A DNA stretch of 25,175 nt from positions 1 to 25,175 of the forward strand of contig CAYJIL010000029.1 in the NCBI GenBank assembly GCA_964370235.1, written 5' to 3'. This document shows positions 1 to 6,549 of the stretch, in pieces. Both the position numbers and the translations under genes were made by a program. Each line of letters starts with the position of its first letter. Positions within the stretch are counted from its first letter, which is position 1. Under the pieces are notes generated by a model. It searched no databases. It was given only the letters and a program-made list of their open reading frames with translations, and was not told where the DNA came from. This DNA is from CAYJIL01 sp964370235 (lineage in GTDB: Bacteria; Bacteroidota; Bacteroidia; Bacteroidales; Rikenellaceae).

Positions 1-681
1 GACTGGTGCGAGCAAACTATGCTCGAAGAGTTATACACCCAAGCCCAAAAACATAATGCTGATATTGTGCAGTTCGATCATATATCATACTTTAAGCACC
101 AAAGCATATACTTTGACAATACCTTACCGCAAAATAAAATAGAACTTTTAGAGGAGGTTTTGTATAAAGCAAAGTGTCATAATGTTTGGTCAAAATTTAT
201 TAAACGTGAATTATTTAATAATGGTGACACCTTTTTTTATCAAGGAATAAATATGGGCGAAGATTACTTGGCCTCTTGCAAATTATTTCACTACTCACAA
301 AAGACTATATGTGTCCCCAAAGCATATGTACACCACGACTGCACTAACTATAGCTCACTAACTAAAAGCAAACGAACTCTATCTAAAGCACAGCAAAGAT
401 ATAAATGCTTGTGTTTAATATCCGATTTTCTTATAGAAAAAGGTTATTGTCTACCCCCAAAACGAAAAGACTTGGACGATAGGTTAATAACTAAATATAT
501 GCTGCTATTTCTCTCTCAAAGAGATCAACAAAAGCAATATAGCAAAATATGGCCAGAGCTTAATGACAAGGTGTTCGATTCTAATATTCGTTTGCGTTAT
601 AAAATTGTGTTATATCTTGCCAATAATGGTTATCTAGTTTTGTGTAATATTATATTCTCTTTAATTCGCCTGTTAAAATGA
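1..681 (+). CDS. Family 2 glycosyltransferase, C-terminal part (5' end outside window)
   Basis: The reading frame is open from base 1, so the gene starts upstream and 226 residues are visible. The first visible residues (DWCE..ML) line up with DWCEPTML just after the acidic DGDD motif of the next gene. The missing part is therefore the nucleotide-sugar-binding half of a GT-A (GT2) fold. The rest is the acceptor-side and C-terminal region, with aligned landmarks such as ADIV.FDH, a W(S/N)K..KR(E/S)L block and PKA(Y/F)VH. It probably transfers a sugar during synthesis of a cell-surface polysaccharide on the cytoplasmic side of the inner membrane; donor and acceptor cannot be told. The stop overlaps the start of the next glycosyltransferase by four bases (ATGA), so the two are translationally coupled. 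An internal ATG at 19 is not the real start. Leucine codons are often TTA/TTG. Confidence 0.85.
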   Translation, partial: DWCEQTMLEELYTQAQKHNADIVQFDHISYFKHQSIYFDNTLPQNKIELLEEVLYKAKCHNVWSKFIKRELFNNGDTFFYQGINMGEDYLASCKLFHYSQKTICVPKAYVHHDCTNYSSLTKSKRTLSKAQQRYKCLCLISDFLIEKGYCLPPKRKDLDDRLITKYMLLFLSQRDQQKQYSKIWPELNDKVFDSNIRLRYKIVLYLANNGYLVLCNIIFSLIRLLK

Positions 682-1649
682 TTGATATTTCTGTAATTGT
701 CCCCATGCATAATGTGGAGAAGTATATCGAACGTTGTTTGCGCAGCTTGTTTAATCAAACCAAAACAAATGGCGTAGAGTTTGTGTTAATAGATGATTGC
801 TCCACAGATAGAACTATGGAAATCACTCAAAGAGTGATAGATGAGTTTTCTGCTTTAAATATCGTAACTGTTAAGAATACCAAGAATCAGGGTATTGGCA
901 CCGTTCGCTACATAGGTATGTCTATGGTCAAAGGGTGCTATGTTATTCACATCGATGGCGATGACTGGTGTGAGCCTACAATGCTGGAGGAGATGTATGG
1001 CAAGGCAGTAGAAGAAAACGCAGATATTGTGGGTTGTGACCACTATACGAACTATCCTAACGAGCAGGTGTATAGTAAAAACTATATAAGCGATGACAGA
1101 ATCGAGAATCTCAAGTCGTTATTAACTGGTCGTCTCCATGGTGCAATGTGGAATAAAATGGTAAAGAGAAGCTTGTATGTTGATAATAATTTTTCTCATG
1201 CCAAGGGCGTGAATAACCAAGGCGACAAGGCTCTATCGGCAAAAATGTTTTACTACTCGACCAAAAACGTATATCTACCCAAAGCATTTGTACACTATGC
1301 ACAGCGTAATGATTCTATTGTTCACTCTTCGGTGCTAAAAAGATTGCCACATACCTATACCGTTCAGATGATATTAGACGAATTTTTTGCTCAAGTAGGT
1401 ATTGACGAGCAATTAAAAGGTGAGCTGTTGAACTCGAGAGTAAAGTTGAAATATAATTTAGTTGCATACTCTCATAGGGAGAAACAAAAGCAAAAAGAGT
1501 TCCTAGCACTATACCCCGAAGTGGATAATCAAATATTTTCGAGCTTTGTAACACTAAAGCTCAAAAAAAAGATGACGCTATATTTGGCAACACACAAGGC
1601 ACTTTGGTTTGCAAATATTATATTTAGAATATTTATACGATTAACTTAG
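678..1649 (+). CDS. Family 2 glycosyltransferase
   Basis: Complete 323-residue GT2 enzyme. The N-terminus has the classic ISVIVPMHNVEKYIERCLRSL block (about residues 4-24), an IDDCSTD motif (38-44) and the metal/nucleotide-binding acidic motif DGDD (93-96) followed by WCEP. The C-terminal 200 residues resemble the preceding gene, so the pair are tandem paralogues. It probably adds a sugar to a lipid-linked polysaccharide repeat unit at the cytoplasmic face of the membrane; specificity cannot be predicted. The start is fixed by the four-base ATGA overlap with the upstream gene. Its stop codon (1647-1649) overlaps the stop codon of the convergent flippase gene. Hand-counted leucine codons are TTA 8, TTG 7, CTA 7, CTC 3, CTG 2 and CTT 1, unlike the core genes further right. 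Confidence 0.9.
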   Translation: MIDISVIVPMHNVEKYIERCLRSLFNQTKTNGVEFVLIDDCSTDRTMEITQRVIDEFSALNIVTVKNTKNQGIGTVRYIGMSMVKGCYVIHIDGDDWCEPTMLEEMYGKAVEENADIVGCDHYTNYPNEQVYSKNYISDDRIENLKSLLTGRLHGAMWNKMVKRSLYVDNNFSHAKGVNNQGDKALSAKMFYYSTKNVYLPKAFVHYAQRNDSIVHSSVLKRLPHTYTVQMILDEFFAQVGIDEQLKGELLNSRVKLKYNLVAYSHREKQKQKEFLALYPEVDNQIFSSFVTLKLKKKMTLYLATHKALWFANIIFRIFIRLT

Positions 1650-3187
1650 TTAGCTTTTTTGAACTTCTTTAGAAGTATATCTTTAATAAATTTACGCTCG
1701 TCACTACTCATACCCAAAGTATAAATTAGTGGGAGCGTGCAACACAGTGATATTGCAGTGATTATAATAATATGTGCTAGCGTTGATTTGGTTGTTAATA
1801 CCTGATTTGCAAATGCGCATGCTAGGAGCGAAATAGATATAATAGCTGCCCCTTTGACAATGACGCTATATATCCAAGCAGACACATTTAATTTTGTGAA
1901 TAGTTTCTTGGCATAGTATAGGCGAACTAGTAGCAAGATGGTAAATACAATCAATCTTACAACAACAACACTATAAGGAGGCGCTCCAAGATATAGCACC
2001 AACCATCCACCAAAGAAATTTAAAGAGTATATTATAGCTACAACGATTTGATATTTTTTGATGTTGGTTTGTGAATATATCAGCATCCATAAAGGGGCTG
2101 CAATTGCCTCAATGTATATGCAGTAGAGAGTAAGAATCGAAAATTCAACGGCATACTGTGGGTAATTGCCTAGCCATAGCTTTAGCACGTTTGAAGTTTC
2201 AAAGGTGAGTGGAACCAAAAATATAATTATTAAAAAGCTTGACATTTTAGATGTCCGAATCATTAAGCTCTGTAAATATTTGGTATCCCCACTGTTATAT
2301 GACTTTATGATTTGAGGATTGAATGCTACTTGAAAATTTGTAACAAATCGATTTACTGTTGTCGAAATAGTGCTGCTAACCCCCATTGCGGCATTTACGG
2401 CTACACTATAAAATAGGTTAACAAGCACGCCTACCCCTTGGTTGGTTGCAACTACTGCCGCTTGCCCCACTAAACTCCAGCTTGTAAATGATAATATCTC
2501 TCTTAGTAATTGTTTGTCGTTGACTAATTTTAGGCGGCATACTGGCATTTTAATGTGAGTATAAACCACATATATAGCAATATCTATTATACTAATTGCA
2601 AAGAGCAGAGCCGAATATATAATTAGCTTATCACCCGACATAGCTATTATTACATATACTAATATTAGTTTTAATACAATCTCTAATATTGTAAATAGGG
2701 CATAAATATCCATTTTTTCATAGGCAACAACCACCGAGCTATATGGTGATTTTATAATTGATACAATCGCAGTAGCAATTGAAAACTGATATGCCCAATT
2801 AGCTGCATATAGTAGATTAGGGGGTATGTTAAGTTTATTGTTTAAAAACCATAAACCAATAGTCTCGGCAAGTAATATAACCACTATCGCAATAATGACA
2901 TGTGCTTTGATGCATGTATTGAATATGTGGTTTATTTGTGCAATACTACCACTATCGATTTTTGCTGTAATAAATCTTTTGGTACTTGCCGAAAGAGCGT
3001 TGTTAATAAATGTAAAAAAGATAATTACTCCTGCTACTAGGTTATATGTACCATAGCCATCTACGCCAAGTGCATTATATACTATTCGTGCTGTGAAGAG
3101 CGATACAAATAGCGTGGCAAGCATTCGAGAATACATAAATACTGTATTCTTGACTATTAACTTGCTTTTTGACTGAGATTGGCTCAT
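1646..3187 (-). CDS. Wzx-type polysaccharide flippase / MATE-like membrane protein
   Basis: A 513-residue polytopic membrane protein with about a dozen hydrophobic segments and a basic, polar N-terminus. The opening (TVFMYSRMLATLFVSLFTARIVYNALG.DGYGTYNLVAG) is typical of polysaccharide-export/O-antigen flippases of the MOP superfamily. These move undecaprenyl-diphosphate-linked repeat units from the cytoplasmic to the periplasmic leaflet before polymerisation. Location beside two glycosyltransferases supports this role. The gene runs opposite to them and ends within their last codons, so each mRNA 3' end must extend into the other gene or stop inside it. A TATTTTTG element on the minus strand (3243-3236) could serve as its promoter, with a leader of about 40 bases. 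A mobile-element or lipid II flippase role is not indicated. Confidence 0.88.
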   Translation of the reverse strand: MSQSQSKSKLIVKNTVFMYSRMLATLFVSLFTARIVYNALGVDGYGTYNLVAGVIIFFTFINNALSASTKRFITAKIDSGSIAQINHIFNTCIKAHVIIAIVVILLAETIGLWFLNNKLNIPPNLLYAANWAYQFSIATAIVSIIKSPYSSVVVAYEKMDIYALFTILEIVLKLILVYVIIAMSGDKLIIYSALLFAISIIDIAIYVVYTHIKMPVCRLKLVNDKQLLREILSFTSWSLVGQAAVVATNQGVGVLVNLFYSVAVNAAMGVSSTISTTVNRFVTNFQVAFNPQIIKSYNSGDTKYLQSLMIRTSKMSSFLIIIFLVPLTFETSNVLKLWLGNYPQYAVEFSILTLYCIYIEAIAAPLWMLIYSQTNIKKYQIVVAIIYSLNFFGGWLVLYLGAPPYSVVVVRLIVFTILLLVRLYYAKKLFTKLNVSAWIYSVIVKGAAIISISLLACAFANQVLTTKSTLAHIIIITAISLCCTLPLIYTLGMSSDERKFIKDILLKKFKKAN

Positions 3188-3235
3188 CGGTTTTATTTGT
3201 GTGTGAAGTTCATCTTAGGCAACTAGATACCAATA

Positions 3236-3243
3236 CAAAAATA
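3236..3243 (-). promoter_or_regulatory. Possible -7 promoter element of the flippase gene
   Basis: On the minus strand this reads TATTTTTG, matching the Bacteroidota -7 consensus TAnnTTTG. It lies about 49 bases upstream of the flippase ATG. No convincing -33 TTTG is seen at the usual 19-21 base spacing, so support is moderate. Confidence 0.4.
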
Positions 3244-3285
3244 GAATAAAAATTTGTAAATATATGCCATGATTTCAGCTTATTT

Positions 3286-3297
3286 TGCATTAATGCA
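3286..3297. promoter_or_regulatory. 12-base perfect palindrome in a divergent intergenic region
   Basis: The sequence TGCATTAATGCA is a perfect palindrome in the 272-base gap between the flippase gene (leftward) and the HAD hydrolase gene (rightward). It sits upstream of both predicted -7 elements. It could be an operator for a dimeric regulator, but a 12-base AT-rich palindrome can also occur by chance. Apart from it and the two -7 elements, I see nothing else in this gap. Confidence 0.2.
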
Positions 3298-3429
3298 CGT
3301 TACCTAATTTGATACTAGGCATTGCTTGTTCTTTCAAATCATCTCTTAACTATAAATTGAGTTTTTTTAGTCTAAGAATAAAATTCACCCATAAGGTTTT
3401 AGTTAATAGTTAATCTCTCAATAAATTAG

Positions 3430-3437
3430 TATATTTG
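3430..3437 (+). promoter_or_regulatory. -7 promoter element for the HAD hydrolase gene
   Basis: TATATTTG matches the Bacteroidota -7 consensus TAnnTTTG exactly. It lies 22 bases before the ATG at 3460, giving a short leader. The -33 region is AT-rich without a clear TTTG. Confidence 0.5.
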
Positions 3438-3459
3438 TAAACAATCAAATTAGACTGAT

Positions 3460-4278
3460 ATGGCGATTAAATTAGTTGCTGTCGATTTAGATGGTACTCT
3501 TCTTGATAGCAAAAAACGGATAAGTGCTCACACTAAGAGTGTTATAGAGCAAAAACATAACGATGGCGTACTGTTTGCGTATGCAACGGGTCGCACATTG
3601 TCAGAGCTAATACCTGTTACTAGGCAGTGTGAGCTCATTAGGTATGCCATAACTGCAAACGGTGCTTCAATTTTTGATTTAGATACGGGCAAAATACTCC
3701 ATTCGTGTCATATGACTATGGATGATGTCTATTTTTTGTATGACCGTTACAAAAAGGAAGATATAGCATTTGAGATAATTGCGCAAGGTATGGTCTTTTC
3801 GCCTACTAAACTACGAGATAATTTGTCGGACTATGGCTTGGCAGATATTACAGGTTTGCTAGAGGAGTCACGCACGTGGGTTGACGATATCGAAGAGTTT
3901 ATGGTTACCTTCAGAGGCACTATATGCAAAGTAAATATCTTTTTTAAGTGCACCAATGCACGTGATGCAGCTTTTGTTGATGCCAAACAAAATTTGCAAT
4001 ATAATGTGACGCACCAGTTGCGCCGCAATCTAGAATTCAATCATCCACAAGTTAATAAAGGTGCTGCGCTTGAGATGCTTGCATCGTCTCTTGAGCTTCA
4101 GCAGCGAGAGGTAATGGCACTAGGCGATAATATGAACGATATCGAAATGTTGCAATATGCAGGCCGTTCGGTGGCAATGCTAAACTCGATAGATGCAGTA
4201 AAAACTATTGCCGATTATTTTACAAAAAGTAACGACGACGATGGCGTAGCATTTGCTCTTGAGCATTTTGTTAAATAA
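3460..4278 (+). CDS. Cof-type HAD superfamily phosphatase
   Basis: A 272-residue cytoplasmic hydrolase of the HAD superfamily, Cof/IIB subfamily, normal in length. Motif I is DLDGTLLD, with nucleophile Asp9 and acid/base Asp11. Motif II is the threonine in YATGRT (Thr43). Motif III is the lysine in VNKGAAL (Lys200) and motif IV is GDNMND (222-227), followed by the family-typical GRSVAMLNS. The large central segment is the C2-type cap that sets substrate choice. Relatives dephosphorylate sugar phosphates, pyridoxal phosphate or flavin mononucleotide, so the substrate cannot be named. It has its own -7 element just upstream, and the next gene follows after 53 bases in the same direction. Confidence 0.92.
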   Translation: MAIKLVAVDLDGTLLDSKKRISAHTKSVIEQKHNDGVLFAYATGRTLSELIPVTRQCELIRYAITANGASIFDLDTGKILHSCHMTMDDVYFLYDRYKKEDIAFEIIAQGMVFSPTKLRDNLSDYGLADITGLLEESRTWVDDIEEFMVTFRGTICKVNIFFKCTNARDAAFVDAKQNLQYNVTHQLRRNLEFNHPQVNKGAALEMLASSLELQQREVMALGDNMNDIEMLQYAGRSVAMLNSIDAVKTIADYFTKSNDDDGVAFALEHFVK

Positions 4279-4331
4279 ATTTTAATCGAATACCCTTTGC
4301 TATTTACATAGCATAATACCCCCAATTTATA

Positions 4332-5414
4332 ATGAAAAAAATATCTCTTTTAATCTTCTCTTTGATTATTACAACAATGGTGTCGGCACAGCCCTTGCGC
4401 CTAGCAATTGCAGGAATGACCCACGATCACGTACACGGAGTTTTGCAGGCAGGTTTTGGCGATGATGTTAGCATTGTTGGAATTTGGGAGCCCAACCAAG
4501 AGCTAGCCAACCGTTTGGCAGAAAGATATAAACTATCAAAAGAGTTAATATATAGTGACCTAGAGCAAATGCTCGATGAGTGTGACCCCGAGGCAGTAGC
4601 TGGCTTTGGGTCTATATATGACCACCTCGAGCTAGTAGAACAGGCAGCACCACGTGGTGTTCATGTAATGGTAGAAAAACCACTAGCAGTTAATTATTCA
4701 CATGCAAAAAAAATTGCTTCGCTAGCCCAAAAGAACGATATTATTGTGATGACTAACTACGAAACCACTTGGTATCCTTCGCATTATAAGCTAGAACAAA
4801 TTGTCGAGAGCGGCAAGATTGGCTCTATGAACAAGGTAATAGTGTATGACGGTCACAGTGGCCCAATAGGTATTGGTATCTCAAAGGAGTTTGAGGAGTG
4901 GTTAACCGACCCAGTGCTTAATGGTGGTGGCGCAGTAATCGATTTTGGTTGCTATGGTGCAAACCTTATGACATGGCTAACCAAGGGCGAATTACCTAGC
5001 CGAGTTTATGCCGATGTTCGCACACACGATTCGGCTACCTACCCCAAAGTTGACGATGATGCCACAATTCTTTTGTCCTATGACGATGTAGAGGCGGTTG
5101 TAAATGGTTCGTGGGCGTGGTCGTTTGGGCGAAAAGATATGCACCTATATGCTAGTAAAGGCTATGTGTTTGCCGATAATCAAACCGATTTACGTATGCG
5201 AATTGGCGAGCGAGAACCCGAAAAAGACATAAAGGCTACGGCAGCCGATATCGAATATGATAATCCGTTCTCATACCTTAGAGCTTGGGTTCGTGGCGAT
5301 TTCACACCTGCTCCCTATGCACTATCATCGCTAGAGAATAATATTACAGTGGTAAAAATCCTAGATGCTGCTAAACGTAGTGCAAAAACTGGTCGTGCTG
5401 TTAAGATAAAATAA
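4332..5414 (+). CDS. Exported Gfo/Idh/MocA-family oxidoreductase
   Basis: A 360-residue member of the glucose-fructose oxidoreductase / inositol dehydrogenase / MocA family. Residues 1-19 form a Sec-type signal peptide (MKK, hydrophobic core, VSA before Gln20), so the enzyme is probably periplasmic; no twin-arginine motif is present. The N-terminal Rossmann domain starts LRLAIAGMTHDHVHG, where the usual GxGxxG is degenerate and histidine-rich. The conserved EKP motif (115-117) supplies the catalytic lysine region. In the second domain, the GGGAVIDFGCYGANL segment has Asp204, Tyr208 and Asn211, where inositol dehydrogenases have D..H..D; the Tyr arrangement recalls the GFOR branch. It probably oxidises or reduces a sugar or sugar derivative with bound NAD(P). 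The substrate is unknown, and no neighbouring sugar-degradation gene helps. Confidence 0.85.
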   Translation: MKKISLLIFSLIITTMVSAQPLRLAIAGMTHDHVHGVLQAGFGDDVSIVGIWEPNQELANRLAERYKLSKELIYSDLEQMLDECDPEAVAGFGSIYDHLELVEQAAPRGVHVMVEKPLAVNYSHAKKIASLAQKNDIIVMTNYETTWYPSHYKLEQIVESGKIGSMNKVIVYDGHSGPIGIGISKEFEEWLTDPVLNGGGAVIDFGCYGANLMTWLTKGELPSRVYADVRTHDSATYPKVDDDATILLSYDDVEAVVNGSWAWSFGRKDMHLYASKGYVFADNQTDLRMRIGEREPEKDIKATAADIEYDNPFSYLRAWVRGDFTPAPYALSSLENNITVVKILDAAKRSAKTGRAVKIK

Positions 5415-5442
5415 CAAACTAGGAATTTCGCAAAATAAATAT

Positions 5443-5450
5443 TATATTTG
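5443..5450 (+). promoter_or_regulatory. -7 promoter element for the CNNM/CBS gene
   Basis: TATATTTG is an exact TAnnTTTG match 26 bases upstream of the ATG at 5477. A -33 TTTG at normal spacing is not evident. It probably drives the CNNM protein and the TonB receptor that follows 29 bases after it. Confidence 0.45.
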
Positions 5451-5476
5451 CCTTTAATCAAATTTTTTAAACAAAT

Positions 5477-6520
5477 ATGTTTCTTTTAGTAACCTATCTA
5501 CTTATTGCCTTGGGCATTTCGTTTCTATGTTCAATCCTAGAGGCGGTACTTCTTTCGACTACTATTTCTTATGTTTCGATGAAAGAGAGCGAGGGGCACA
5601 AGTGGGCACCACTTTTGAGAAGTCAAAAGGATAATATCGATCGCCCTATTTCGGCAATCCTCTCACTAAACACAATTGCTCACACTATTGGTGCAGCAGG
5701 TGTAGGTTCACAAGCGGTAGTGATTTATGGGCAAGAGTATTTTGGTATTATTTCGGCTGTGTTGACTGTTTTGATTTTGGTTTTTTCGGAAATTATACCC
5801 AAAACTATTGGTGCAAGATATTGGCGTAATCTAGCAATTCCATCGGCTCCAGTTATTAAATATTTAATTATTATTACCTATCCTTTGGTGTGGTTGTCGG
5901 AGCTTATTACTCGCATGATCTCGTCGGGTTCAGAGTCTGTTGCTGTTAGCCGTGAAGAGGTGTCGGCAATGGTGAGCGAAGGTCACCAAGCAGGCGTATT
6001 TCATGGTAAAGAGAACAAAATGATTCAACATCTCATCAAAATGTCTAACGTTACTGCTCGCGAGGTAATGACACCTAGCGTAGTTGTATCTATGGCAGAT
6101 GAGAGTATGACTTTGCAAGAGTTTTGCAAAGATAAAAGCTATAATAAGCACTCACGCATTCCTATTTACAAAGAAAGCAAAGAGTATATCGTAGGATATG
6201 TATTGCGTGGCGAAGCACTAGAGAAACTTTCGGATAATTGTTTCGACTTGCCACTCAAGAAAATGTGTCGCCCTATACTATCGTTTGTTGAGGCTGCCTC
6301 GCTTATGGATATATGGGAAAAGATGATCGAGAGCAAAGAGCATATCTCTATAATTATAGACGAATATGGCTGTATGCGAGGTGTTGTTACAATGGAAGAT
6401 ATTATTGAAACAATGCTAGGTTTTGAGATTGTCGACGAAAAAGACTCTGTTGAAGATATGCAAGCACTTGCAAGGCAACGCTGGAGCAAGATGCAAAGCG
6501 ATAACGACATTGAGTCTTAG
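5477..6520 (+). CDS. CNNM (DUF21) and CBS-domain membrane protein, HlyC/CorC family
   Basis: A 347-residue inner-membrane protein. Residues 1-150 form the DUF21/CNNM transmembrane domain: hydrophobic segments near 1-26, 57-80, 90-107 and 122-145, with the conserved SILEAVLLST, NTIAHTIGAAGVG and EIIPKTIGARYW blocks. A cytosolic pair of CBS domains follows (about 195-315), including the typical IIIDEYGCMRGVVTMEDIIE. Family members take part in Mg2+ or other divalent-cation transport and bind adenine nucleotides through the CBS pair. The protein stops about 30 residues after CBS2, so it lacks the C-terminal CorC_HlyC domain of longer relatives; this short form is common in Bacteroidota. 'Hemolysin' names in databases do not imply haemolysis. 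Substrate is not shown by the sequence. Confidence 0.88.
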   Translation: MFLLVTYLLIALGISFLCSILEAVLLSTTISYVSMKESEGHKWAPLLRSQKDNIDRPISAILSLNTIAHTIGAAGVGSQAVVIYGQEYFGIISAVLTVLILVFSEIIPKTIGARYWRNLAIPSAPVIKYLIIITYPLVWLSELITRMISSGSESVAVSREEVSAMVSEGHQAGVFHGKENKMIQHLIKMSNVTAREVMTPSVVVSMADESMTLQEFCKDKSYNKHSRIPIYKESKEYIVGYVLRGEALEKLSDNCFDLPLKKMCRPILSFVEAASLMDIWEKMIESKEHISIIIDEYGCMRGVVTMEDIIETMLGFEIVDEKDSVEDMQALARQRWSKMQSDNDIES

Positions 6521-6549
6521 CTACAAGCAAACTACTATCCCCCCAAATA

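Noticed and set aside
4298..4313. Small inverted repeat between the HAD and Gfo/Idh genes as a terminator
   Set aside because: The stem is only six base pairs, AT-rich and without a T-run, so it cannot be told from chance.
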